Origin: Acidobacteriota bacterium
GTDB lineage: Bacteria; Acidobacteriota; UBA6911; RPQK01; JADFOI01
Direction of reading: 5' to 3'
NCBI GenBank assembly: GCA_022562935.1
Contig: JADFOI010000018.1
Span: 1-39,488 of the forward strand
DNA: 39,488 nucleotides
Within the stretch, counting starts at the first letter, position 1, and each line of letters starts with the position of its first letter. Both the position numbers and the translations under genes were made by a program. Below, one piece after another: positions 8,192 to 17,100 of the stretch. The notes beneath the pieces were generated by a model. That model had not been told where the DNA came from. It was given only the letters and a program-made list of their open reading frames with translations, and made no database searches.

Positions 8192-9865
8192 TCATACCGT
8201 CATGGCGCCTTCAGAGGCCGAGGAGACGGTGCGGGCATATTTGGCCAGGACCCCATTTTTGTAGCGAGGCTTGGGAGGTTTCCACTGCTTGAGCCTTTTC
8301 TTGATCTCGGCCTGGGACAATTCCACCTGCAGCAGGCGCTTGTCCACATCGAGGACCAGCGTGTCTTTGTTGCGTACGATGGCAATCGGTCCGCCGTCCG
8401 CAGCCTCCGGTGCGATGTGACCTACCATAAAACCGTGGGTGGCTCCGGAGAAGCGGCCATCGGTGATTAAAGCCACATGCTCTCCCAAACCGGCACCCTG
8501 AAGGGCAGCGGTCACGGAGAGCATCTCCCGCATGCCGGGCCCTCCTTTGGGCCCCTCGTAGCGGATTACCAGGACATCGCCCGGCTTGATTTTGTCCGCC
8601 TTGATGGCCTTGAAGCAGTCTTCTTCACGATCAAACACGCGAGCGGGACCGCGATGGAGTTTTCGTTCCTCTCCCGAGATTTTCATGACGCATCCTTCTG
8701 GAGCCAGGTTTCCCCGCAGGATCACCAGCCCTCCACTTTTCTTGAGGGGCTGAGTGACGGATCGAATGACCCTTTGTCCTTTTTTGGCACGGCCCCGCTT
8801 GGCTTCTTCACCAATGGAACGGCCGGTGACGGTCGGTTCTTCAGTGTGGAGTTTTCCGGCGTCCAGAAGATGTCGGGCCACCAGAGGCATTCCGCCGGCG
8901 CTGTACATGTCGGGAGCGGTGAAGCGCCCGGCAGGTTTGAGATCGGCCAGCACCGGGGTCTTGCGGGAGACCCGGTCAAAGTCATCCAGGGAAAGCCGCA
9001 CGCCGGATTCCTTGGCCAGGGCGATGAGATGAAGGACGGCGTTGGTTGAGCCCCCTGTGGCCATCACGCCGGCGATGGCATTTAAAAGGGCCTTGCGGGT
9101 GACGATCTTTCTGGGCTTAAGGCCTGTGCGAAGCAGTTTCATGACCAGGCGGCCGCATTCAAAGGCCACCTGGTCTTTCTTGGGATCCATGGCGGGAACT
9201 CCATTGAAGCCCATGGGCGAGATTCCCAGCATCTCCAGTGCGGTGGACATGGTGTTGGCGGTAAATTGTCCTCCACAGGCCCCCGCTCCAGGACAGGCGT
9301 ACTTTTCGATACCATGAAGTTCCTTAAGGCTGATGTTACCGCTGTTGTAGGCTCCCACGGCTTCAAAGACATCCTGAATGGTCAGATCCCGCCCCTGGTA
9401 CTGGCCGGGCATGATGGAGCCGCCATAGAGGATCAGCCCCGGAATATTCAAGCGGAGCAGGGCCATGGTGGAACCGGGAATGGTCTTGTCGCAGCCGGTA
9501 ATGGCAACCAGACCGTCAAAGAGATGTCCACGGCACACCAATTCAATCGAATCGGCAATGACTTCCCGGCTCACCAGCGAGGACTTCATCCCTTCGGTTC
9601 CCATGGCAATGCCATCGGTCACCGTGATGGTACTGAACTCAATGGGGGTCCCCCCGGCGGCGCGAATCCCTTCCTTGACTTTCTCGGCCAGGCGGCGGTG
9701 ATTAAAGTTGCAGGGAGTGACCTCAATCCAGCAGTGGGATACACCCACCAAAGGACGTTTCAGATCCTCGTCGCTGAATCCGACCGCTTTGAAGTAGGAA
9801 CGAGCGGGTGCCCGATCGGGACCGTCCAAAAGAGTGCGACTGTTGTGACGTAAATCAAAGGCCAT
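8192..9865 (-). CDS. ilvD: Dihydroxyacid dehydratase
   Basis: This 557-residue enzyme dehydrates dihydroxy-acid precursors to the 2-keto acids of valine, isoleucine and pantothenate synthesis. The three cluster cysteines stand in their family motifs: TPCN (Cys52), TGCDK (Cys125) and [13 protein letters not shown] (Cys197). The length is nearer to the shorter IlvD form than to the 616-residue E. coli protein. The frame is open for 25 further codons upstream, but ATG 9865 is preceded by AGGAG at good spacing and matches family N-termini. No other ilv gene is adjacent, so the gene stands alone and is read divergently from the Usp-transporter pair. Confidence 0.95.
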   Translation of the reverse strand: MAFDLRHNSRTLLDGPDRAPARSYFKAVGFSDEDLKRPLVGVSHCWIEVTPCNFNHRRLAEKVKEGIRAAGGTPIEFSTITVTDGIAMGTEGMKSSLVSREVIADSIELVCRGHLFDGLVAITGCDKTIPGSTMALLRLNIPGLILYGGSIMPGQYQGRDLTIQDVFEAVGAYNSGNISLKELHGIEKYACPGAGACGGQFTANTMSTALEMLGISPMGFNGVPAMDPKKDQVAFECGRLVMKLLRTGLKPRKIVTRKALLNAIAGVMATGGSTNAVLHLIALAKESGVRLSLDDFDRVSRKTPVLADLKPAGRFTAPDMYSAGGMPLVARHLLDAGKLHTEEPTVTGRSIGEEAKRGRAKKGQRVIRSVTQPLKKSGGLVILRGNLAPEGCVMKISGEERKLHRGPARVFDREEDCFKAIKADKIKPGDVLVIRYEGPKGGPGMREMLSVTAALQGAGLGEHVALITDGRFSGATHGFMVGHIAPEAADGGPIAIVRNKDTLVLDVDKRLLQVELSQAEIKKRLKQWKPPKPRYKNGVLAKYARTVSSASEGAMTV

Positions 9866-9905
9866 ATTCTTTTCTCCTGTTAAGTTGCTTTGCCAGTGGG
9901 TGCCA

Positions 9906-9936
9906 ATTATAACCCAGGTTGAAATCATCCCATCAA
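9906..9936 (-). promoter_or_regulatory. Candidate ilvD promoter overlapping the divergent usp promoter
   Basis: Read on the minus strand, a perfect TATAAT (plus-strand 9906-9911) is preceded by TTGATG (9931-9936) with a 19-bp spacer, longer than ideal. It overlaps the plus-strand promoter at 9919-9947, so the two directions may exclude each other. Confidence 0.35.
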
Positions 9937-9947
9937 ACAACTATCCT
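9919..9947 (+). promoter_or_regulatory. Sigma-70-type promoter of the Usp/transporter operon
   Basis: TTGAAA (9919-9924), a 17-bp spacer and TATCCT (9942-9947) precede the GTG start at 10003 by about 50 bp. The TTG at 9919, which could pass for a start codon, is better explained as this -35 box. Confidence 0.5.
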
Positions 9948-10002
9948 TCCCGAGGCAAAAAGATCCGATCGGCGGCTCTTCTGCTCTGCGAAAAGAGGTG
10001 CT

Positions 10003-10860
10003 GTGACCAACGTCGACCAGTTTGAAAGCTTCTTTAAATCAGCCACAAAAACATCCTTTGCCTACCGGGACATCGAGATTCAAAAAGTCCTCCTGGTGAC
10101 CGATCTGGAGGAGGAGCCGGCTCAGCAGTTGTCCGACCAAGTCCGGGATTTCCTGACCGTGCTGGGTGAGGATGAATCGGTAAACTGGCGGACGGTTCAA
10201 GGAGATGAATTTCGGACCGTCAAAGAACTTCTGGATCTGGTTGAAACGGAAAGTCCCGACCTGATTTGTGCCTATCGGCACCTTCACAGCGAAGCCTGGA
10301 GGTGGCCCTACAGTCTGGGTGAAGAGCTGGACGTCCTGACCCAGATCACCTCCTCACCGGTACTGATCCTGCCTCATCCCAAGGCTCAACCCCTGGATGA
10401 GATCCTGAAAGGAACCGGTTCGGTCATGGCCATCACCAATCATCTCACCGGAGATCATCGGCTGGTCAATTTTGCCGTGCGCTTCACGGAGGAGAAGGGC
10501 ACCCTGTTCTTGACCCATATCGAAGATGAGTCGGTGTTTCGAAGCTACATCGACGTCATTTCCAAGATTCCCAACATCACCACCGAGACTGCCGAGGAGG
10601 AGATTCTCAGACAACTTCTCAAGGAACCCCATGACTATATCCGTTCCTGCAGCGACACCCTGCAAGCGAAGGGTCTGGCTCTGCAGATTCAAGAGATTGT
10701 GACTCTGGGACATCACATTGCCGATCTTACCCGGTTGGTCGAAGAGCACCAGGTGGAGTTGTTGGTTTTGAATGCCAAAGATGAAGACCAGGCTGCCATG
10801 CATGGACTGGCCTACTCACTGGCCGTTGAGCTGCGCAAGATCCCTCTACTGATGCTGTGA
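10003..10860 (+). CDS. Universal stress protein with two Usp-like halves
   Basis: The GTG at 10003 is preferred because AGAGG lies 5-6 bases before it. The frame upstream is also open, but it runs through a promoter. The 285-residue soluble product reads as two alpha/beta halves: IQKVLLVTDL begins the first (about residues 25-130), and GSVMAITNHL with GTLFLTHIEDE begins the second (about 145-285). The end, VELLVLNAKDEDQ...LAVELRKIPLLML, resembles the last strand and helix of Usp proteins. The classical ATP loop (GxxGx9GS) is not visible, so it is probably a non-ATP-binding member. It sits 13 bp before an ion transporter, a frequent pairing in which the Usp is thought to modulate the transporter. 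Confidence 0.7.
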   Translation: MTNVDQFESFFKSATKTSFAYRDIEIQKVLLVTDLEEEPAQQLSDQVRDFLTVLGEDESVNWRTVQGDEFRTVKELLDLVETESPDLICAYRHLHSEAWRWPYSLGEELDVLTQITSSPVLILPHPKAQPLDEILKGTGSVMAITNHLTGDHRLVNFAVRFTEEKGTLFLTHIEDESVFRSYIDVISKIPNITTETAEEEILRQLLKEPHDYIRSCSDTLQAKGLALQIQEIVTLGHHIADLTRLVEEHQVELLVLNAKDEDQAAMHGLAYSLAVELRKIPLLML

Positions 10861-10873
10861 GGCGGTCTGAGTG

Positions 10874-12289
10874 ATGCAAACTTTTCTGAATTCAGGGCTC
10901 ATCATAGCACAAGCCACACACGGGGCCGGCCCGGTTCCTCTGGCGGTGACGGTGATGTTTTCTCTGCTTTTGGTGGGGTTGATCGTAGCGCTGGCCTTGG
11001 AAGAGCAACTCCATGCCAAGAAATCCGTGATCGCCGGTTGTTTCGCCTTCGTCAGCCTCTTTGCGGCCGATGCCCTGGACCTGCTGCCCATAGGAAGTGT
11101 GACCAATGTCTTTGGCGAGGTCGTGGAGCTTCCCGTTTACATCCCGGGCATTGATTGGAACGTGATTGCCATCATCCTGGGCGCCAGCCTGTTTGTGGAC
11201 GTGACTTCCAGATCCGGACTCTTCACCTGGATTGCCATTCGACTCACCAAGATCTCCGCTGGAGACCCGCGCAGGCTGCTCTTCTATTACGGCGTCCTGA
11301 CAGTGCTTTTTTCCGCCGTCTTGAACAACGTCACCGCCATGATCATCGTAGGCTCCCTGACCGGAGTTTCTCTCAATAAGCTGGGTCGCAAAGATAAACT
11401 GCTGGGCTTTCTTCTGGTGGAAGGCCTGTTGACCAATATAGGAGGTCTGCTCACACTCATCAGCTCGGTTCCCAATATTATCGTGGGCACTGCCGCCGGC
11501 ATCAGCTTTGTCCGGTTTTTCCTCATTACCAGTCCCTTTGTGGTGATAGCGACGACGATCACCCTGATGATGGGAGCCCGGTTGTTTGCCATTCACAGCC
11601 TGGCCGATGAGGAGGAACGGCAGGAGGCGGCTCGTCTGGTGGCCGACTTTGACGAAAACGATGGAGTGGAGAGCCGCTTCTTCTTCTGGTTTGGGGCCAG
11701 CATGATGGTGCTTTTTATCGTCACCATCGCCACCACCTCGGTACTGCCTTATATCAGTGAGCTAGGCATGGGGTATGTGGCCATGGCCTTTGGTCTGATC
11801 ATGCTGATTCGCTACAAGGCGGTTGCCGACGAGTTTTATAGGGCCCTGGACTGGGATCTACTGGGGTTTTTCATGGCCCTCTTTATCGTGATCGATGTGA
11901 TGGAGCACGCCCATGTTCTGGACCTGATGGGCCAGGGTATTGTTCCTATTATCGAGCTGGGTGCCACCTTGGGAACGGGGCTGATGCTGGTGGTTGCAGC
12001 GGTGGCCAGTTCGGTGACCGACAATATTCCTCTGGCGGCCATGCTGGCCAAGATTCTCTCCGGCCTGGGGACTTCGAACGATTCGCCCCTCTGGTGGGCG
12101 GTCATCTTCGGCGCCAACCTGGGCGGCAACATCACCCCTATCGGCTCGGCCTCAACGCTGGTGGCCGTCACCATCATCCATCGATACGAACTACCCCTTT
12201 CTTTTGGGGGCTTTGTCAAAAAAGCCCTGCCTTATGCGGTGGTTCAGATCGTGCTCGCCATAGTCTACGTGCTGTTGTTTTTGGGGTGA
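10874..12289 (+). CDS. Ion transporter superfamily permease (ArsB / NhaD / P-protein type)
   Basis: The protein has 471 residues and about 11-12 hydrophobic helices. The two-fold repeat of this superfamily is visible. The first half has VLNNVTAMIIVGSLTG and GLLTNIGGLLTLISSVPNIIVG. The second has SVTDNIPLAAMLAKI and GANLGGNITPIGSASTLVAV. These asparagine- and glycine-rich hairpins form the transport site in the family. The likely substrates are Na+/H+ or an anion, and the sequence does not decide. ATG 10874 is preferred over the GTG 3 bases upstream because of the GAGGCGG site. It is most likely co-transcribed with the Usp gene. Confidence 0.82.
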   Translation: MQTFLNSGLIIAQATHGAGPVPLAVTVMFSLLLVGLIVALALEEQLHAKKSVIAGCFAFVSLFAADALDLLPIGSVTNVFGEVVELPVYIPGIDWNVIAIILGASLFVDVTSRSGLFTWIAIRLTKISAGDPRRLLFYYGVLTVLFSAVLNNVTAMIIVGSLTGVSLNKLGRKDKLLGFLLVEGLLTNIGGLLTLISSVPNIIVGTAAGISFVRFFLITSPFVVIATTITLMMGARLFAIHSLADEEERQEAARLVADFDENDGVESRFFFWFGASMMVLFIVTIATTSVLPYISELGMGYVAMAFGLIMLIRYKAVADEFYRALDWDLLGFFMALFIVIDVMEHAHVLDLMGQGIVPIIELGATLGTGLMLVVAAVASSVTDNIPLAAMLAKILSGLGTSNDSPLWWAVIFGANLGGNITPIGSASTLVAVTIIHRYELPLSFGGFVKKALPYAVVQIVLAIVYVLLFLG

Positions 12290-12408
12290 GATCCGAGCTT
12301 TTCAAGGCTCTCTAATAATGTGTAGCGCGCTGCAGTTGTTGGGTAGCTGCCTGCACATGGCCTAAATCGATCTGCCGTAAGGTGTTGTGAATAAACGCTG
12401 GCAGAGTT

Positions 12409-12424
12409 TGGGCCAGGAATTGCT
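12409..12424 (+). promoter_or_regulatory. Sigma-54-type promoter before the PEP-CTERM gene
   Basis: TGGGCCA-N4-TTGCT has the invariant GG (12410-12411) and GC (12422-12423) exactly 10 bp apart, and a perfect TTGCT -12 box. Three of the first seven bases differ from TGGCACG. The predicted transcript start near 12435 fits translation from 12470. PEP-CTERM genes are often controlled by PrsK/PrsR with sigma-54. Confidence 0.45.
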
Positions 12425-12469
12425 TCTAGAGGAATGGGATTAGAAGTATGTTCGTACGTGCATAGAACC

Positions 12470-13114
12470 ATGATTAGCCAATCGAGAGACACCCAATTCG
12501 TGGGCAAGTCAAGTTGGTATTTCCTGGTACCCCTTGGTCTGCTCGCGCTGTGTTTCAGTACTCTTCCTCTACAAGCAGGCACGGTGACGCTTAGCGGCAC
12601 TGAGTGGACTCTCTCCGTCGCTCTTATCGGAACCGAGGATGGAACGGAAACCTATCGAGTGACGCTGGAAGGCGATACGGCGAATTACACCGATACCGGA
12701 ACGTTCATTTCCACTGTGGCTATCAAGATCAGCGACAGCATCATAGGGGATATGGTCCTGACCAGCGCGCCGGAGGGGACAACCTTGGACAACTGGACCT
12801 ATGTTCCAGGTGGGATGAATGGGAAGGGGTGTAGTGAAAAAGGGCAGAGCTGGGGCTGCTTCGACTTTACCGAATATGAACTGGTGTTCGGCGCTGACAT
12901 TGGAGGTGTCGTGGCATGGGAACTCCGAGTGGACATTCCGGAAGGCACCCTTGGTAGCGAGCTTGAGTTCAAGGTTCATTATCTAAACAGCGATGGCACC
13001 AAGAATGGTACCGACGGGGGATACGTTTCGGTTTCTGAACCCTCCACTCTCATTCTGCTTCTCAGCGGTACCGGTCTCCTGGCTGGAGCAGCAAGATTCA
13101 GAAAGAAGACTTAG
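12470..13114 (+). CDS. PEP-CTERM sorted surface protein
   Basis: The 214-residue product starts with a basic region and a hydrophobic signal sequence (about 16-36, ending LPLQA). A polar, Thr/Gly-rich, beta-type exported domain follows with one Cys pair near residue 122-131. The last 26 residues form the sorting tail: SEPSTL (a PEP variant with EPS), a hydrophobic LILLLSGTGLLAGAA segment and RFRKKT. Such tails are processed by exosortase and usually belong to exopolysaccharide-linked surface proteins. No exosortase or polysaccharide cluster is in the window. In-frame starts at 12434 and 12458 are possible, but the sigma-54-like site just upstream argues for 12470. A strong terminator follows. 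The function is unknown. Confidence 0.75.
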   Translation: MISQSRDTQFVGKSSWYFLVPLGLLALCFSTLPLQAGTVTLSGTEWTLSVALIGTEDGTETYRVTLEGDTANYTDTGTFISTVAIKISDSIIGDMVLTSAPEGTTLDNWTYVPGGMNGKGCSEKGQSWGCFDFTEYELVFGADIGGVVAWELRVDIPEGTLGSELEFKVHYLNSDGTKNGTDGGYVSVSEPSTLILLLSGTGLLAGAARFRKKT

Positions 13115-13144
13115 ATAAATCCTCTATTACAAGCTGAACAACCC

Positions 13145-13175
13145 AAGGCTGCCTTATGGCGGCCTTTTTTGTTTT
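13145..13175 (+). terminator. Rho-independent terminator after the PEP-CTERM gene
   Basis: A nine-pair stem (AAGGCTGCC / GGCGGCCTT, one G-U pair) with a TTAT loop spans 13145-13166 and runs into a T-rich tract to 13175. It lies 30 bp after the stop codon. Confidence 0.85.
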
Positions 13176-13224
13176 GGCCGGTCGAAAACTACTCCCAGCT
13201 TGTAGGGAATAGCACGGTCTCCGG

Positions 13225-13310
13225 AGCCCTGAAGGGGCGATAGGGAATAGCCCAGGGTGAAGCCCTGGGTAGGATCGAGCAACAGGTCAGAGCCCTGTAA
13301 GGGCGGCACA
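13225..13310 (+). repeat. Left 86-bp REP module flanking the first Y1 transposase
   Basis: The module contains two hairpins. One is a central 29-bp unit, AGGGAATAGCCCAGGG through CCCTGGGT (13242-13270), and the other is AGCCCTGTAAGGGCGGC-type sequence (13288-13310). It is the inverted counterpart of the module at 13830-13915. The two outer parts match almost perfectly, while the inner 17 bp differ. Confidence 0.8.
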
Positions 13311-13316
13311 TCCGGC

Positions 13317-13769
13317 TCAATCCCACAAGTAACGCTGGTCGAATTCCACCAGGTGTTCCTTCAATAGCAATAGGAGCTCCTCCTTGAACGTCCTTTTTCG
13401 ATGATGTCGCTCCTGGTTCTGGATGTAACGCTTTACATGCTCAATGTGCGAGAAACTCACTGAAAAGGCCGCGTAACCATTTTGCCAGGCAAAGCGATTG
13501 AGTTCAGGAAAGCTTTCGTGAATCCATCGGGACGAGTTGGACTTTATTTTTTGCAGCGCGTCTGATACAGAAATCTGTCGATTCAGTGATGCCAGTAGAT
13601 GCAGGTGATCGGGCATCCCTCCAGCGGCCAGAAGCTTGCTTTGACGAGAACGTAAAGTGCCGGCAATAAACTTGTGCAGTCTGGGTTGTATCTCTCGGGG
13701 GATCTGATGTCGTCGGTGCTTGGTGCTGAAAACGAAATGGAAGATCAGGCTGGATAAAGATTGAGACAT
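13317..13769 (-). CDS. tnpA: IS200/REP-type Y1 tyrosine transposase
   Basis: This 150-residue HUH/Y1 transposase has the metal-binding HLH at residues 55-57 (in PDHLHLL) and the catalytic Tyr115 in VKRYIQNQ. The N-terminal FHFVFSTKHRR strand is typical of IS200-like TnpA. All key residues are intact. The frame is open upstream into the REP module, but ATG 13769 has an AAGGG site and starts the conserved domain. Such enzymes cut and join single-stranded DNA at hairpins. Here the gene is enclosed by REP modules in opposite orientation, so it probably recognises them. There is no partner TnpB. Confidence 0.88.
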   Translation of the reverse strand: MSQSLSSLIFHFVFSTKHRRHQIPREIQPRLHKFIAGTLRSRQSKLLAAGGMPDHLHLLASLNRQISVSDALQKIKSNSSRWIHESFPELNRFAWQNGYAAFSVSFSHIEHVKRYIQNQERHHRKRTFKEELLLLLKEHLVEFDQRYLWD

Positions 13770-13829
13770 TGAGATCCCTTCTACTTTAAGTAACGTTTGA
13801 GTTCGGGGATCTACGAGATTTTTTTCGTC

Positions 13830-13915
13830 TGTGCCGCCCTTACAGGGCTCTGTTGCACTAACTTCGTTAACCCAGGGCTTCACCCTGGGCTATTCCCTGC
13901 CGCCCCTTCAGGGCT
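13830..13915 (-). repeat. Right 86-bp REP module flanking the first Y1 transposase
   Basis: It is in inverted orientation relative to the left module and of identical length. The 23 bp next to the gene (13830-13852) and the 29-bp hairpin unit (13870-13898) are exact reverse complements of the left module. The outer 17 bp differ at two bases. Confidence 0.8.
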
Positions 13916-13982
13916 TTGGAGGTTGCCTTCGTTCTAGAGCTTCAGGGATGCGGGTCGCCGCCTACCGGATGTGCCGCCTAAA

Positions 13983-14011
13983 ACCCAGGGCTACACCCTG
14001 GGCTATTCCCT
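13983..14011 (-). repeat. Third copy of the 29-bp REP hairpin unit
   Basis: It is in the same orientation as the right module and differs from it at one base (loop TAC in place of TTC). It is followed by CGCTCCTTCAGGGCTCT, a degenerate form of the adjoining stem. Confidence 0.75.
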
Positions 14012-14151
14012 GGCGCTCCTTCAGGGCTCTGAAGGTTTAGGGTCTCATTGGGCACCCGTTACCGTTTAGGTGGCATCGGACTTAAATCTGACCAACGATG
14101 ACGAAGATGTTACCCTAGTCCGCATCCATTGACCTTGGCCTGGGGTAATCG

Positions 14152-17100
14152 ATGACAGACGATAATCGCCATCCCCTGAAAAGCTTGCTGGTTACCCAGT
14201 TCTTCGGTGCCTTCAATGACAACGCCTGGAAATTGATCGTCACCTTCCTGGCCATCCGAGCTTTACAAAGCCGCTTTGTGGGGAGCGAGGCCGAGTTTCA
14301 AGCGGCATCCCAATTTCAGACCACACTGGCTTTTTGTGTGCTCACCCTTCCCCTGATACTCTTTTCGCTGCCGGCAGGCTTGCTGGCAGACCGGGTGAGC
14401 AAGCGTAGCGTGATTATCTCCATGAAGTTTCTTGAGGTGGTGCTGACGTTTCTGGCCATCATTCTGGGCACGGCGGTGGGGGGGCCGCTTCTGGATCGCT
14501 CCGGCAGTCAAATCTGGATCGTGGGACTCTTCCTCCTGGCTACGGCCGTCATTGGATTGATCGCCTCCTTTGGTATTCCCGAGGTTCCTGTCGCTCGGGC
14601 CGAGGGCGGGCTGGTGGAGACCCTCCGATCGGCCTGGGCGGCCATTCGTTCGGAAAGGATATTGGGGCTGGCCGTGGCGGGATCGGTGGTGTACTGGACC
14701 ATCGGCAGCCTGCTGCTTCAGGATATTCTGGTTTATACCAAGACCGTCCTGGATCTCTCGGACACCGTTTCCGCATTCCCTCTGGCCGTGTCCGGTCTCG
14801 GTATTGGCGTGGGAAGCGTTGCGGCCGGGAAACTCTCCCGTTCCAAGGTGGAGTACGGTTTGATTCCGCTGGGAGCGACCTTGATGGCGGTGGCCTGCTT
14901 TCTTTTGGCTCTGCTTTCTCCACAATTAACGGGTTTACTCATCCTCATGGCTTTGCTGGGTCTGGGCAGTGGACTTCTGCTGGTACCGTTGACTGCCCTT
15001 ATTCAATGGCTGGCGCCTGCGGATCGGCGAGGAGCCGTGATCGCGCTGTCCAATATCTTTGTCTTCACCGGTATTTTTCTGGCCTCCATCAGCGCCACCC
15101 TTTTGGCCAGTCGTGGCTTTTCCCCGCAGGCCATCTTGTATGTGGCCTCGCTGGCTGTCGTCAGCGGAACGATTTGGGCTATCTGGCTTCTTCCTGACGC
15201 CCTGCTTCGCCTGGTTCTGATCCTGGCCACCCATTCGGTGTATCGCCTGAAAATCATCGGCCAGGAGCATGTCCCTGCAGAAGGCGGCGTGCTGTTGGTC
15301 CCCAATCACGTCTCTTTTGTCGATGCACTCATGCTGATTGCCAGCCTCGACCGTCCCATTCGCTTCCTGGTGGATCAGACTTATTTCGATCGCTGGCTCT
15401 TTAAGCCCTTCATGAAATCGCTGGGGGCCATACCCATCTCCTCTTCGGGAGGGCCCCGCGTCATTCTGCGGGCACTGAGAGATGCCGGCCAGCACCTGGA
15501 TGAGGGGGAAGTGGTGTGTATCTTTCCGGAAGGACAGATCACCCGTACCGGAACCTTGCTTCCCTTTGAAAGAGGTCTGGAGCGCATTGCCAAAAACAGG
15601 GAAGCGGCCATTGTGCCCGTTTATCTGGACCGACTTTGGGGCAGTATCTTCAGCCACGAAAGCGGGCGGTTTCTCTCCAAGATACCGAGGGAGTTCCCCT
15701 ATCCGGTCACGGTGGCTTTTGGCGAAGCCCTGGATGCCGGCACCACAGTTCCTGAAATTCGACAGGCCGTTCAGGAACTGGCCTCAACCGCCTGGTCCCA
15801 CAGGAAGGAAGAGAGACGTCCGCTGCATCGTTCCTTTGTAAGCAAGGCCAGGCGCAGGCCCTTTGCTTTGGCTTTCGCCGATGCAAGCAAGCCCCGTGTC
15901 TCCCGCTTCAAGGCCTTGGTGGGTGCCGTCACCCTGGCCCGAACTCTCAAACCTCATTGGTCCCAGCAGACCCAGGTAGGAATCCTTCTCCCTCCCACCG
16001 TTGCCTGTGCGCTGGTCAATCTTGCCGCCTCCCTGTCGGGGCGCACCAGCGTCAACTTGAATTACACGGTTGGGAAAAGCGGTATGGAATCGGCCATTCG
16101 CCAGGCTGCTTTGAAATCGATCGTCACCAGCCGCGCCTTTCAAGAAAAGCTCAATCTTGAGATGCCCGAGGGGATCGATCTGATCTGGGTGGAGGATCTG
16201 GCCGCCGGGATCGGCTTTTTGACCCAACTGACAAGCGCCATCGCCTCCTATTTCCTGCCCCAGCGCATGCTTGAAAAACTGTGTGGTGCCACTAGGCGTG
16301 GCGGGCCGGATGACGTGGCGACCGTGATCTTCAGCAGCGGAAGTACGGGGGAACCCAAAGGCATCATGCTGACCCATGCCAACATCGATTCCAATGTTGA
16401 AGGCATCGCCCAGGTCTTGAGGGCCACCTCTCAGGACCGGGTGCTGGGGATCCTGCCCCTGTTTCATTCCTTTGGCTATATGTGTTTTTGGTTTGCCGCC
16501 CAAAAGGGATTGGCCATGCCCATGCAGCCCAACCCTCTGGATGCCCCGGCGGTGGGTGATTTCATTCATCGCTACCGAGTGACCATTTTGCTGGCCACAC
16601 CCACCTTCCTGCAGCTTTACATGCGAGGTTGCACCCCGGCTCAACTGGGCTCGCTTCGATTGGTCCTGACCGGCGCGGAGAAATTGTCGGAACGCTTGGC
16701 CCTGGCTTTTGAGGAACAGTTTGGAATTCGTCCGCTGGAAGGCTATGGATCCACCGAGTGCTCTCCCGCCATAGCGGTGAGCGTGCCCGATTTTCGTGCT
16801 CCCGGCTTTTTTCAGCCCGGCTCCCGGCGCGGATTCGTTGGTCAACCCCTGCCTGGGGTGGCGGTCAGGATTGTGGATCCGGACACCTTTGAGCCGCTGC
16901 CGGCCGATAGCCAGGGGATGCTCATCGTGCGAGGTCCCAATGTCATGAAAGGCTATCTGGGGCGAGACGATCTGAGCAGGAGCGTCCTTCGAGAGGGCTG
17001 GTATGTAACGGGAGACATTGCCCTGGTCAACGAAGATGGATTCTTGAAGATCACCGACCGGCTTTCCCGATTTTCCAAGATTGGAGGGGAGATGGTACCC

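Larger units (their letters stand above)
13770..14151 (+). other. Gene-free 382-bp stretch holding REP modules
   Basis: This interval contains the right REP module (13830-13915), a further partial copy (about 13971-14037) and about 110 bp before the next gene without recognisable structure. No reading frame here looks coding, and I see no clear promoter for the downstream operon. Confidence 0.6.

Noticed and set aside
9919-10002. N-terminal extension of the Usp protein from a TTG
   Set aside because: The TTG is the -35 box of a good promoter, while GTG 10003 has a proper ribosome site.
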